Notes: generated from the sequence alone by a model not told the origin. DNA of 38,515 nucleotides from Lachnospiraceae bacterium (GCA_900765975.1 CAAFTS010000144.1:1-38515); one strand, 5' to 3'. Positions 17,780-26,591 are shown, counted from the stretch's first letter. Made by a program: numbers and translations.

Positions 17780-18538
17780 CTAAAACTGAATCACATCACT
17801 CATATCATACATTCCTGCCGGTTTTCCCGCCAAAAACTTTGCAGCTTCTACTGCGCCTTTCCCAAATACACTTCTGGAATATGCTGTATGTTTGAACTCA
17901 ATCACTTCATCTGTACCCGCAAAAAGCACTTCATGTTCGCCCACAATTGTACCTCCACGGACTGCTGAAATCCCCATTTCCTTTTTCTCTCGTTTCCTTC
18001 TCACCTGACTTCTGTCATACACATACTCATATGCCCCATCCATTGCTTCATTCATGGAATCTGCCAGAGCCAATGCCGTTCCACTTGGCGCATCCAGTTT
18101 CTGATTGTGATGCTTTTCTACTAATTCAACATCATATCCTGCCGGTCCCAACACTTTCACAGCGTCCTTAAGAAGTTTCATCAATAAATTAATTCCCATA
18201 GACATATTGGCTGACTTCAAGACTGCAGTCTTTTCAGATACTTCTTTCATTTTCTGCATCTGCTCTTCTGAAAGCCCTGTTGTACATAATACAAGCGGAA
18301 TTTTCTTTGCTGCACAATACTCCAATACTCCGTCCACCGCAGAAACATTTGAAAAATCAATCACAACATCTACCTCTACATCACATTCATCAATTGATGC
18401 AAACACCGGATAGGAATTCTGAATCTCCAGATATGTATCAACTCCTGCCACGATGTCGATTTGTTCATCCTCTTTGACCAGATTCGAAATCATCTGCCCC
18501 ATTCTTCCATTACATCCATGCATCATTGCTTTTATCAT
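17780..18538 (-). CDS. dapB: 4-Hydroxy-tetrahydrodipicolinate reductase
   Basis: DapB reduces hydroxy-tetrahydrodipicolinate with NAD(P)H on the way to diaminopimelate and lysine. The 252-residue protein has the Rossmann motif HGCNGRMGQMI at the N-terminus, DVVIDFS, CTTGLS, and the substrate signature ELVEKHHNQKLDAPSGTA, followed by the dimerisation region. ATG 18538 (MIKAMMHGCNG) has GGAGG eight bases upstream. It lies upstream of fbp on the same strand. Together with lysC it gives the lysine and cell-wall branch of the aspartate pathway. Confidence 0.96.
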   Translation of the reverse strand: MIKAMMHGCNGRMGQMISNLVKEDEQIDIVAGVDTYLEIQNSYPVFASIDECDVEVDVVIDFSNVSAVDGVLEYCAAKKIPLVLCTTGLSEEQMQKMKEVSEKTAVLKSANMSMGINLLMKLLKDAVKVLGPAGYDVELVEKHHNQKLDAPSGTALALADSMNEAMDGAYEYVYDRSQVRRKREKKEMGISAVRGGTIVGEHEVLFAGTDEVIEFKHTAYSRSVFGKGAVEAAKFLAGKPAGMYDMSDVIQF

Positions 18539-18582
18539 AATCTTGTCCTCCAATTATCTGTTCTATTACAATTTTATACACA

Positions 18583-18630
18583 AAAAGGATATCACACTTG
18601 AAAAAAATCTACAAGAAATGATATCCTTTT
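18583..18630 (-). terminator. Hairpin between the SSB-like gene and dapB
   Basis: A 12-bp perfect stem (AAAAGGATATCA / TGATATCCTTTT) with a 24-base loop is followed by TTTTTGTG on the minus strand, 17 bases after the SSB-like stop. It is probably a terminator for that gene; it could also act as a dapB leader attenuator, but no anti-terminator partner is seen. Confidence 0.65.
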
Positions 18631-18646
18631 CACAAACTCTTTGAAA

Positions 18647-19294
18647 TCAACAAGATTGATTTTCTTCTATATTTATGCACTCCAATTTACTGACAGATAC
18701 TTCATAAGCTGTCCGCATCTGTGTCTCTGTCTCAGATAATTTCTTCACATAATCTCTGCTCTGGATCCTTCCGAGAATCTGTACATGTTCCCCTACTTCA
18801 AAACCAGATGCAAATCTGGCATTTCTCCCCCAGCAGATGCAAGGAATATAATCGGACTTTCCGTATGGGCGATTAACCGCAAGCAACAGGTCTGCAATTT
18901 CTCTCCCCAATGGAGTCTTTCGATAAATTGGTTTTTTGCAAATATATCCTTCCAACAGAATATGATTTGTTTTGGCCCCATCCAATTCTTCCTCTATAAA
19001 CTCTACTTCCCGTACAAATACAGATAAAACTAATCTGTTTTTCTGCTCTTCGTGACGATTATATGATCGAAACTGCCCTGAAACCATAATAAACTCCCCT
19101 GTATAATCCTGACTCACATCTATAAGACGTTCAGAGATCATCAGTGGGATCCGGTCTTCTGAATTGCTCAGGCGTTTGACCAGCACATCTACCATATAGA
19201 ACCCTTCTCCAAATACTTCGTGGCTGTATGTAAACGGAGACGCCACCTCTCCCATAATCGTCACCTGGTTGTTTTCAATAATCTTATCTGACAT
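18647..19294 (-). CDS. Two-OB-fold, single-stranded-DNA-binding-like protein
   Basis: The 215-residue protein looks like two OB-fold modules in tandem. Residues 1-105 hold strands NQVTIMGEVASPF, FYMVDVLVKRLS and FIMVSGQFRSY. Residues 115-205 are closer to SSB: LLEGYICKKPIYRKTPLGRE, then ADLLLAVNR, DYIPCICWGRNARFA and VQILGRIQSRDY. The module order GxIxxxPxxRxTPxGxxxxxFxLAV and WG(R/K)xAxxA is typical of SSB. It lacks the acidic SSB tail. It is probably a clostridial SSB-like protein, with partners unknown. ATG 19294 has GGGAG about 12 bases upstream, a long spacing. Confidence 0.75.
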   Translation of the reverse strand: MSDKIIENNQVTIMGEVASPFTYSHEVFGEGFYMVDVLVKRLSNSEDRIPLMISERLIDVSQDYTGEFIMVSGQFRSYNRHEEQKNRLVLSVFVREVEFIEEELDGAKTNHILLEGYICKKPIYRKTPLGREIADLLLAVNRPYGKSDYIPCICWGRNARFASGFEVGEHVQILGRIQSRDYVKKLSETETQMRTAYEVSVSKLECINIEENQSC

Positions 19295-19389
19295 GATTTT
19301 GTAATTCTCCCTTCCTCTGTCTGGTATTTTAAGTCAATACTAAGTCTATGCAGAAAACTCATTTAAAGAACCTATTTTTGAATCAATCG

Positions 19390-19418
19390 TTCGACATCCC
19401 GTGGCGAGGTTTGTCGAG
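19390..19418. promoter_or_regulatory. Pair of Spo0A-box-like sites in the ssb-like / typA divergent gap
   Basis: TTCGACA (19390-19396) is a perfect reverse 0A box (consensus TGTCGAA). TGTCGAG (19412-19418) is a forward copy with one mismatch. Their centres are 22 bases apart, two helical turns, in inverted orientation. They lie about 30 bases upstream of the typA -35 box. Spo0A binding is inference; a chance match is possible. Confidence 0.4.
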
Positions 19419-19445
19419 AAGAACAAAAAACAACACTACTAGTGC

Positions 19446-19473
19446 TTGTAAATTTATATTTTTATGGTAAAAT
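19446..19473 (+). promoter_or_regulatory. Promoter of typA
   Basis: TTGTAA (19446-19451), a 16-base spacer ending in TGG, and TAAAAT (19468-19473) form an extended -10 promoter 49 bases upstream of the start codon. Confidence 0.7.
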
Positions 19474-19521
19474 GTAAAAGTTGTAACTGTATGAAGTTTT
19501 TAAACAGGAAGAGTGTTAATT

Positions 19522-21351
19522 ATGAAAACAAAACGTGAAGATGTAAGAAATATTGCAATTATCGCTCATGTTGATCATGGTAAAACTACTTTGGTCGATG
19601 AGCTTTTGAAACAAAGCGGTGTATTTCGCGAGAATCAGGATGTTGCAGAACGTGTCATGGATTCCAATGATATTGAGCGGGAACGAGGCATTACAATCCT
19701 CTCCAAAAATACTGCTGTTTTCTACAAAGGTACTAAGATTAATATCATCGATACTCCAGGACATGCTGATTTCGGTGGTGAAGTGGAACGTGTTCTTAAA
19801 ATGGTAAACGGCGTAATTCTAGTTGTAGACGCATTTGAAGGCGCTATGCCGCAGACGAAATTCGTTTTAAGAAAGGCATTGGAATTGAATCTGCCGGTTA
19901 TCGTCTGCATCAATAAAATCGACCGTCCAGAAGCTCGTCCGGATGAAGTAATCGATGAGGTTCTTGAATTATTTATGGATTTGGATGCTTCTGATGAACA
20001 GCTTGACTGTCCATTTGTCTATGCCTCTGCAAAATCCGGAATCGCAGTTCTGGATCTGACCGATGAAGAGAAAAACATGGAACCATTATTTGAAACCATC
20101 ATTGACTATATTCCAGCGCCGGAAGGTGATCCAGAGGCTCCGACTCAGGTTCTCATCAGCACCATTGATTACAATGAATATGTGGGCCGTATCGGTGTTG
20201 GCAAAGTAGATAACGGAACCATTTCTGTCAATCAGGATATGATACTTGTCAACCATCACGATCCGGACAAACAGCAGAAAGTAAAAATCAGCAAATTATA
20301 TGAATTTGACGGCTTAAACAAAGTAGAAGTCAAGGAAGCCGGCATCGGATCCATCGTTGCCATTTCCGGTATTTCCAACATTTCCATTGGAGATACCCTC
20401 TGCTCCCCGGAAAATCCACAAGCAATTCCATTCCAGAAGATTTCCGAGCCGACAATTTCTATGAACTTTATTGTAAATGACAGTCCGTTTGCCGGACAGG
20501 AAGGTAAGTATGTTACATCCCGTCATTTGCGTGACCGTCTGCTCCGCGAATTAAATACTGATGTTAGCCTGCGTGTAGAGGAAACTGACAGTGCAGATAG
20601 TTTCAAAGTATCCGGTCGTGGAGAGCTACATCTGTCTGTTCTGATTGAAAATATGCGTCGAGAAGGCTATGAATTTGCTGTAAGTAAAGCTGAGGTGCTC
20701 TATCACACAGATGAAAATGGAAAAAAACTGGAACCTATGGAACTCGCTTATGTAGATGTACCGGATGAATTTACCGGAACTGTCATTGATAAGTTAAGCC
20801 AGCGTAAAGGAGAACTCCGCAGCATGGGCACTTCCAACGGCGGTTATACCCGTCTGGAATTCTCTATCCCAGCGCGTGGATTGATCGGCTACCGGGGAGA
20901 ATTCATGACAGATACCAAGGGAAATGGAATCTTAAATACCAGCTTTGATGGATATGCACCGTACAAAGGCGATATTCAATACCGGAAACAAGGCTCTCTG
21001 ATTGCATTTGAAACTGGCGAATCCGTTACCTACGGTTTATACAGTGCTCAGGAACGTGGAACCCTCTTTATTGGAGCCGGCGAAAAAGTGTATTCCGGAA
21101 TGGTCATTGGACAAAACGGAAAAGCAGAAGATATTGAACTAAATGTCTGCAAAACAAAACACCTGACGAATACCCGTTCTTCCAGCGCGGATGAGGCGCT
21201 CCGTTTAACACCGCCTCGTATCCTTAGTCTGGAACAAGCTTTGGACTTTATTGATACTGATGAACTTTTGGAAGTTACACCAAAGACTCTCCGTATCCGT
21301 AAAAAAATCCTGGATGCAAGGATGCGTAAACGCAGCAACATAAATAAATAA
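19522..21351 (+). CDS. typA: TypA/BipA ribosome-associated GTPase
   Basis: TypA/BipA is an EF-G-like translational GTPase that binds the 70S ribosome and supports ribosome assembly and stress growth. The 609-residue protein has G1 AHVDHGKTT, G2 ERGITI, G3 DTPGHADFGGEVER and G4 NKID, then domains II and III and the BipA-specific C-terminal domain with the conserved GRGELHL and RGLIGYRGEFMTDT stretches. ATG 19522 is preceded by AGGAAGAG; an in-frame GTG three codons earlier overlaps that SD and is less likely. Single gene with its own promoter and terminator. Confidence 0.97.
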   Translation: MKTKREDVRNIAIIAHVDHGKTTLVDELLKQSGVFRENQDVAERVMDSNDIERERGITILSKNTAVFYKGTKINIIDTPGHADFGGEVERVLKMVNGVILVVDAFEGAMPQTKFVLRKALELNLPVIVCINKIDRPEARPDEVIDEVLELFMDLDASDEQLDCPFVYASAKSGIAVLDLTDEEKNMEPLFETIIDYIPAPEGDPEAPTQVLISTIDYNEYVGRIGVGKVDNGTISVNQDMILVNHHDPDKQQKVKISKLYEFDGLNKVEVKEAGIGSIVAISGISNISIGDTLCSPENPQAIPFQKISEPTISMNFIVNDSPFAGQEGKYVTSRHLRDRLLRELNTDVSLRVEETDSADSFKVSGRGELHLSVLIENMRREGYEFAVSKAEVLYHTDENGKKLEPMELAYVDVPDEFTGTVIDKLSQRKGELRSMGTSNGGYTRLEFSIPARGLIGYRGEFMTDTKGNGILNTSFDGYAPYKGDIQYRKQGSLIAFETGESVTYGLYSAQERGTLFIGAGEKVYSGMVIGQNGKAEDIELNVCKTKHLTNTRSSSADEALRLTPPRILSLEQALDFIDTDELLEVTPKTLRIRKKILDARMRKRSNINK

Positions 21352-21361
21352 TGTTAAATTC

Positions 21362-21402
21362 GAGAGAGGTTTGATCAAAATTCATCCTCTCTCTTGTTTT
21401 TT
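21362..21402 (+). terminator. Terminator after typA
   Basis: An 8-bp GAGAGAGG / CCTCTCTC stem with a 16-base loop and a TTGTTTTTTG tract begins ten bases after the typA stop. Confidence 0.8.
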
Positions 21403-21461
21403 GTAAATACTGCCAATAACTTTATCTCCTCAATTTATTTCTATACAATTGTCTGATTTTA

Positions 21462-21470
21462 TGCTATAAT
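21462..21470 (+). promoter_or_regulatory. Extended -10 promoter of hpf
   Basis: TGCTATAAT (21462-21470) is a perfect extended -10. A second TATAAT (21505-21510) could be an alternative. Between them an ATACAGA / TCTGTAT inverted repeat (21481-21487, 21501-21507) may form a leader hairpin or operator. Confidence 0.6.
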
Positions 21471-21534
21471 AACCATATGAATACAGACAAGATTTTTCTT
21501 TCTGTATAATATGATCAAGAAGGAGTTGAGCAGC

Positions 21535-22092
21535 ATGAAATTTATTATCAGCGGCAAAAACATTGAAGTAACACCTGGACTTAAAGACACTATTGAACAG
21601 AAACTCGGAAAACTGGAAAGGTATTTCACTCCTGAAACAGAAATCATCGTAACACTGAGCGTAGAGAAAGAACGTCAGAAAATCGAAGTGACAATTCCGG
21701 TTAAGGGCAATATCATCCGCTCTGAACAGACAAGCAGTGATATGTACGTATCCATTGATCTTGTAGAAGAGATTATCGAACGTCAACTTCGAAAATATAA
21801 AAACAAATTAGTAGCCAGAAGCCAAGGACATCCAACAGCATCTTCTTCCGGTAATGCTTTCAAAAAAGAATTTTTCGAAGAAGAAACCGAAACTTCCGAA
21901 GATGATGAGATTCGTATTGTTCGCACGAAAAAATTCGGAATCAAGCCAATGTTCCCAGAAGATGCATGTATCCAGATGGATTTATTGGGACATAATTTCT
22001 TTGTCTTTTCTAATGCTGAAACAGACGAAGTCAATGTTGTATATAAAAGAAAAGACGGTACATTTGGTCTGATCGAACCGGAATTCCGGTAA
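21535..22092 (+). CDS. hpf: Long-form ribosome hibernation promoting factor
   Basis: Long HPF binds the small subunit and dimerises 70S ribosomes into inactive 100S particles in stationary phase. The 185-residue protein has the N-terminal S30AE/YfiA domain at about 1-100 (MKFIISGKNIEVTPGLKD onward, with basic RQLRKYKNKL), an acidic linker, and the C-terminal dimerisation domain at about 125-180 (RIVRTKKFGIKPMFPEDA, then LLGHNFFVF and VVYKRKDGTFGLIEP). ATG 21535 has AAGGAG nine bases upstream; an earlier in-frame start eight codons upstream is not supported. Own promoter and terminator. Confidence 0.96.
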   Translation: MKFIISGKNIEVTPGLKDTIEQKLGKLERYFTPETEIIVTLSVEKERQKIEVTIPVKGNIIRSEQTSSDMYVSIDLVEEIIERQLRKYKNKLVARSQGHPTASSSGNAFKKEFFEEETETSEDDEIRIVRTKKFGIKPMFPEDACIQMDLLGHNFFVFSNAETDEVNVVYKRKDGTFGLIEPEFR

Positions 22093-22134
22093 GCTTCATT
22101 CCCATAGTAACACCTACAATTCATAAACAATAAC

Positions 22135-22180
22135 AAAAAACATGGAACAGGTTCTTTCTGATCTGTTCCATGTTTTTTTC
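22135..22180. terminator. Bidirectional terminator between hpf and yigZ-like gene
   Basis: A perfect 10-bp CATGGAACAG / CTGTTCCATG stem with a 12-base loop is flanked by six A and seven T, serving two convergent genes. Confidence 0.9.
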
Positions 22181-22186
22181 TCCGGC

Positions 22187-22846
22187 TCAAAGTTTCCAGA
22201 CTAGATATTCTCCTTCTACTTCCGCGAAACTACATTTCATAACTTTCTCTATCTCAGCTTGTCCATTTGTCCCCTCTGTGATCTCAGCGATAATCATTTC
22301 AACCTCTTCATCTGAAACAAGCACTTCCGTTTCCACCTTTTCCGTATACTCAGATGCAAGGATTGGAATCTTCCGCCGTCCTAATATATATTGTACTTTT
22401 CCAATTCCTGTATATTCGGTTGTAATTTTCAGTTTAACACCGCTGATTCTGGTTATAATAGTACTAACTTCCAATGCTTCCTGAGATGCCTTTGTATATG
22501 CCCGCACCAATCCCCCGGTTCCAAGAAGTGTTCCTCCAAAATATCTTGTTACAACAACTAATGTATTTGTGAGCCTTTTACCACGAATCACCTCCAGAAT
22601 CGGTTTTCCAGCCGTTCCGCTTGGTTCGCCGTCATCACTAAACCGTTCCAACGGCCGCTGTTCTCCAATTACATACGCCCAGCAATGATGTCTTGCATCC
22701 CAAAACTGTTTTTTTACTTTTTCCAAATATTCCAACGCCTCTTCTTCTGTGGTAACCGGATATGTTTCCCCTATAAAGCGCGATTTCTTTTCTACGATTT
22801 CGGCTGATGCACCTTTATAAACTGTTTTTATATCCATTCTGATCAT
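22187..22846 (-). CDS. YigZ/IMPACT family protein
   Basis: The 219-residue protein is a YigZ/IMPACT (UPF0029) family member. The N-terminal domain carries EKKSRFIGETYPV, DARHHCWAYVIG, SDDGEPSGTAGKPIL and VVVTRYFGGTLLGTGGLVRAY; the C-terminal DUF1949-like domain (ARHHCWAY-independent, from about residue 140) has an EF-G domain V-like ferredoxin fold. The biochemical role in bacteria is not established; eukaryotic IMPACT proteins modulate GCN2. ATG 22846 (MIRMDIKT) has AAAGGAG four bases upstream. Single gene, divergent from the PBP gene across a 164-base gap. Confidence 0.92.
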   Translation of the reverse strand: MIRMDIKTVYKGASAEIVEKKSRFIGETYPVTTEEEALEYLEKVKKQFWDARHHCWAYVIGEQRPLERFSDDGEPSGTAGKPILEVIRGKRLTNTLVVVTRYFGGTLLGTGGLVRAYTKASQEALEVSTIITRISGVKLKITTEYTGIGKVQYILGRRKIPILASEYTEKVETEVLVSDEEVEMIIAEITEGTNGQAEIEKVMKCSFAEVEGEYLVWKL

Positions 22847-22971
22847 TGAACTCCTTTTCTTTCTCTATATTTAACACTATCTCATATTGCAGAAAACTAC
22901 AATCATTTTCTTAAAAATTTCTTAGGAAATATGAACTTTTTATTTTTTATCTTTATTTAAAAATGGTTCTT

Positions 22972-22980
22972 TGATATAAT
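22972..22980 (+). promoter_or_regulatory. Extended -10 promoter of the PBP gene
   Basis: TGATATAAT is an extended -10 element 30 bases before the ATG at 23011, with only a weak TTTATT at the -35 position. The rest of the divergent gap is A+T-rich with no clear structure. Confidence 0.6.
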
Positions 22981-23010
22981 GAGTGGTATGGATAGAGGAG
23001 GCCAATATTC

Positions 23011-25572
23011 ATGAATTACGGAAAACAAAATGTAACCAAACGGAAGAAACACATTGCTTCCAAGAAAAATATGAAAAAGAAACGCGTCGGAGTCCGTTTC
23101 TTTAAAGCACTGATTATCTGTGTCTTGGTTCTTGCTATTATCGGAATTGGAGGCGCCGGATTTTTTGCAAAGAGAATCATTGATAACGCTCCAGCTGTTA
23201 CTCCTGCTGACATCAAACCAAAAGGATTCACATCTTTTGTATATGCAGAGGATGGCACTCTTCTGGAAAGTTTTGTGGAGGCCGGATCTAATCGTGTATA
23301 CAAATCTTTGGATGAGATCCCTGAACATCTGGGCGAGGCTTTCGTAGCAATTGAGGATGAACGTTTCTACCAGCACAACGGTATCGATCTTCAAGGTATT
23401 TTACGTGCAGGTATCAAAGGACTTGCTTCCGGTAGCTTTGACGAAGGTGCCAGTACATTGACACAGCAGCTAATCAAAAATAACGTCTTTATTAATTTTG
23501 TGGACGAAGTTACTTTCTATGATCGATTAGAAAGAAAACTCCAGGAACAATATCTTGCACTTGAGATTGAAAAACAAATGTCAAAAGAAGAGATTCTGGA
23601 AAACTACATGAATACCATTAACCTGGGGCAGAGCTGTCTTGGTGTACAAGCTGCTTCCAAACGTTATTTTGGAAAAGATGTAAGCGATCTAACATTATCC
23701 GAATGTGCAGTTATTGCCGGAATTACCCAGAATCCGACCAAGTATGATCCTGTTGTCAATCCGACAGACAACGCAGATCGTCGAAATATTGTTCTAAAGA
23801 ATATGCTTGATCAAAAATACATTACCAAAGAGGAATATGATACAGCAAAAGCAGACCCTGTATATGACCGAATCATTGCTTCTCCGCCTGTAGAAGACAC
23901 AACCCCTTATTCCTATTTCAACGACCGGTTATCTCAACAGATTGTCCGGGATTTGATGGAACGAAAGAATTTCACAGAAACGCAGGCTTACAATGCATTA
24001 TACAGCGGCGGTCTTACAATTGTGTCTACGCAGGATCCTAGAGTCCAGCAGATCTGCGATGAAGAAGTTGCAAATGAAGAGGTCTACCCTGCTGGTACGG
24101 AATATGGTCTGGAATTTGCTCTGACTATCACTCGTGCTGATGGCACAGTAGAAAACTACAGCAAAGAAATGTTAGGTGAGTATATTCGAAATGCATGGGG
24201 ATTTGAGTATCCTTTGATATACTCGTCTCCTGATGAAGCCAATGCCGCAGTTGCCGAATACAAAAGTACTCTTGGCATTACAGAAAACGACACTGTAGAT
24301 GAGCGTATTGACATTACTCCGCAGCCACAGGTTTCTTTTGTTTTGATGGATCAGGCAACTGGAAAAGTCAAAGCGATTGTCGGCGGACGCGGACAAAAAA
24401 CAGCCAGTCTTTCTCTGAATCGTGCTACAGATTCCCCAAGACAGCCTGGTTCTTGTTTCAAGATTTTATCTACCTATGCCCCGGCATTGGATTCATGCGG
24501 ATATACACTTGCATCCGCGCTTAAGAATGACAAGCCTTATGATTACGGCAATGGAAAGACCGGTAACAACTACGACAATTCCTATCCGGGTACTTCCACT
24601 ATGCGGTACTCTATCGAGCACTCGATCAACGTTGCCGCATTAAATACATTAACCGCAATCGGTTTTCAGACCGGTTTTGATTATCTGAAAAATTTTGGAT
24701 TTACAACCATTGTTGACTCTGAAGAAATCAACGGCAAAATTTATACAGATAAGGCTGCGGCAACAGCTCTTGGTGGTATTACAAAGGGTGTCTATAACCT
24801 GGAAATGACAGCCGCATACGCTTCTATTGCAAATAATGGTACTTATATTGAACCAATTTTATACACACAGGTTCTGGACCATGATGGTAATATCCTTTTG
24901 GACAACACAACTCCGGTTACAAGACAGGTGTTAAAAGATTCAACGGCTGCCCTTTTAACAAATGCAATGCAGGATGTAATCACAAAGGGTACTGGTGTCT
25001 ATGCCCGCATGAACAATATGCCAGTTTCCGGAAAAACCGGTACAACCGAATATACTACTGACCTTTGGCTTTCTGCTTACACACCATACTATACAGCTTC
25101 TATCTGGGTAGGGTATGATGAAAGTAAACCAATGGAACATATTTGGGATCAAAAATGGCACATGGTGCTTTGGAAAAACATCATGGAAAGAGTACACGAA
25201 GGACTCGAATACAAAGAGTTCACAATGCCTTCCAGTGTTTCTCAGAAAACGGTCTGCAGTATTACCGGTCTTCTAGCGACCGAAAGTTGTCCAGGAATTA
25301 CTGAATACTTTGCAGAAGGCACTATCCCTACACAGACATGTGCTGGGCATGCTGTAGAAAAAGATCCTGATGATAAAGATAAAGACCAGGATAAGGATAA
25401 AGATAAAACTAACAACAATAATGATACCGATGATGATGACAGTAGTGATACCGATTCGAATGATAACAATTCTGACGGTAGTACCGACGGAAATACCGAT
25501 AGTGGCACCACCACTCCAAACAATGGAGGGACAACTACTCCCGACAACGGTAACAACAGACCAACTCCATAG
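23011..25572 (+). CDS. Class A penicillin-binding protein (PBP1a-like)
   Basis: Bifunctional peptidoglycan synthase anchored in the membrane. The 853-residue protein has a basic cytoplasmic tail, one transmembrane helix at about 30-52 (FKALIICVLVLAIIGIGGAG), a GT51 glycosyltransferase with catalytic Glu115 in EDERFYQHNGID and GASTLTQQLIKN, and a transpeptidase with SxxK at Ser481 (SCFK), SxN at 538-540 (SIN) and KTG at 675-677. The last 70 residues are a low-complexity Asp/Lys then Asn/Asp/Gly/Thr/Pro tail outside the cell. RBS GAGGAGG precedes ATG. Convergent with the ROK kinase gene. Confidence 0.96.
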   Translation: MNYGKQNVTKRKKHIASKKNMKKKRVGVRFFKALIICVLVLAIIGIGGAGFFAKRIIDNAPAVTPADIKPKGFTSFVYAEDGTLLESFVEAGSNRVYKSLDEIPEHLGEAFVAIEDERFYQHNGIDLQGILRAGIKGLASGSFDEGASTLTQQLIKNNVFINFVDEVTFYDRLERKLQEQYLALEIEKQMSKEEILENYMNTINLGQSCLGVQAASKRYFGKDVSDLTLSECAVIAGITQNPTKYDPVVNPTDNADRRNIVLKNMLDQKYITKEEYDTAKADPVYDRIIASPPVEDTTPYSYFNDRLSQQIVRDLMERKNFTETQAYNALYSGGLTIVSTQDPRVQQICDEEVANEEVYPAGTEYGLEFALTITRADGTVENYSKEMLGEYIRNAWGFEYPLIYSSPDEANAAVAEYKSTLGITENDTVDERIDITPQPQVSFVLMDQATGKVKAIVGGRGQKTASLSLNRATDSPRQPGSCFKILSTYAPALDSCGYTLASALKNDKPYDYGNGKTGNNYDNSYPGTSTMRYSIEHSINVAALNTLTAIGFQTGFDYLKNFGFTTIVDSEEINGKIYTDKAAATALGGITKGVYNLEMTAAYASIANNGTYIEPILYTQVLDHDGNILLDNTTPVTRQVLKDSTAALLTNAMQDVITKGTGVYARMNNMPVSGKTGTTEYTTDLWLSAYTPYYTASIWVGYDESKPMEHIWDQKWHMVLWKNIMERVHEGLEYKEFTMPSSVSQKTVCSITGLLATESCPGITEYFAEGTIPTQTCAGHAVEKDPDDKDKDQDKDKDKTNNNNDTDDDDSSDTDSNDNNSDGSTDGNTDSGTTTPNNGGTTTPDNGNNRPTP

Positions 25573-25619
25573 GACATTAAAAAAAGAACTCAAAAAAGAG
25601 TTCTTTTTTTAATGTCCTA
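25570..25619. terminator. 22-bp palindromic terminator shared by two convergent genes
   Basis: A perfect 22-bp inverted repeat, arm TAGGACATTAAAAAAAGAAC plus TC, surrounds a six-A loop. The TAG at one end is the PBP stop; the TAG at the other end on the opposite strand is the ROK kinase stop. Internal A7 and T7 runs allow termination in both directions. Confidence 0.9.
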
Positions 25620-26558
25620 ATTCATCTTATCTAGAATCAATTTTGCAGAACCGCAGATTCCCGCATCATTCCCCAGCGTCGCAAGCTTAAACTCAACATT
25701 CCGATTTGCAAAAAACGCTCTTTCTAAAAATGGTTTTTGAATATATGGGATTAATACGTCTCCCGCTTTTGAAACTCCGCCTCCAATGACAATGACAGCA
25801 GGATCTGCAACCACTGCAAGATTAGCCAATCCATACCCCAGATATCTTCCAAACTCAACCGCTATCTCCTGTGCAACAACATCCCCATCCTTAACTGCAT
25901 CAAAAACATCTTTTGCAGTCACAGTCTCTGAATTCAAGCCTGTTTTTCTTGTTTCTTCCGCTAACCTCTTCTTTGCAAGACGGACAATTCCAGTCGCAGA
26001 TGCATACTGCTCTAAGCAACCCCGGTTTCCACAACCACAAGTCTCCGTTTCTTCATAGTTCACACAAAGATGTCCAATTTCACCACCGGCGCCATGTGCT
26101 CCTACAACTACACTTCCACCTATGATAACACCGCCACCGACTCCGGTACCAAGCGTTACCATAATAATGTTAGACTGCCCTTCACCGCCACCTTGCCACA
26201 TTTCTCCAAGAGCAGCTACATTGGCATCATTTCCAACTGCAACCGGAAGTTCTGTCAACACCTCCAGTTCCCCCTTTACATCCTTATACCCCCAGCCGAT
26301 ATTAGCACTTCCATTTACAACACCTTTTTCTGAAACTGGTGCTGGCACCCCAACGCCAATCCCTATTATATCCTCTTTTTTAAGCTGATGTATATTTATT
26401 TTTTCAAGAACTGAAGCAGCAATGTCCGGAAGCACAGCCTTTCCCTCTTCTTCCGTCTTCGTAATAATCTCCCATTTGTCCAGTATCTTTCCGTCCTTTT
26501 CAAATAATCCCATTTTTACAGTAGTGCCACCTATATCTACCCCAAAACAATACTTCAT
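25617..26558 (-). CDS. ROK-family glucokinase
   Basis: Phosphorylates glucose (or a related sugar) with ATP in the cytosol. The 313-residue protein has the N-terminal phosphate-binding motif VDIGGTTVKMGL, GNDANVAALGE, VTLGTGVGGGVI, the catalytic/ROK signature AGGEIGHLCV, and the zinc cluster CGCGNRGCLEQ. It lacks a DNA-binding HTH, so it is a kinase and not a repressor of the family. Substrate as glucose is inferred from similarity to Gram-positive GlcK. AAGGAGG precedes ATG 26558 with a long spacing. Last gene of uvrC-hprK-ROK, 33 bases after hprK. Confidence 0.93.
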   Translation of the reverse strand: MKYCFGVDIGGTTVKMGLFEKDGKILDKWEIITKTEEEGKAVLPDIAASVLEKINIHQLKKEDIIGIGVGVPAPVSEKGVVNGSANIGWGYKDVKGELEVLTELPVAVGNDANVAALGEMWQGGGEGQSNIIMVTLGTGVGGGVIIGGSVVVGAHGAGGEIGHLCVNYEETETCGCGNRGCLEQYASATGIVRLAKKRLAEETRKTGLNSETVTAKDVFDAVKDGDVVAQEIAVEFGRYLGYGLANLAVVADPAVIVIGGGVSKAGDVLIPYIQKPFLERAFFANRNVEFKLATLGNDAGICGSAKLILDKMN

Positions 26559-26591
26559 TTTTCTGTCTCTCCTCCTTGAAATACCATGCTT

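Noticed and set aside
18539..18646. Lysine riboswitch or T-box leader before dapB
   Set aside because: The gap is too short and shows one simple hairpin next to the upstream stop, best read as a terminator.
25273..25612. Open frames opposite the PBP tail
   Set aside because: They are antisense shadows of the low-complexity Asp/Asn/Thr codons, with repetitive Val/Ile/Ser translations and no start signals.
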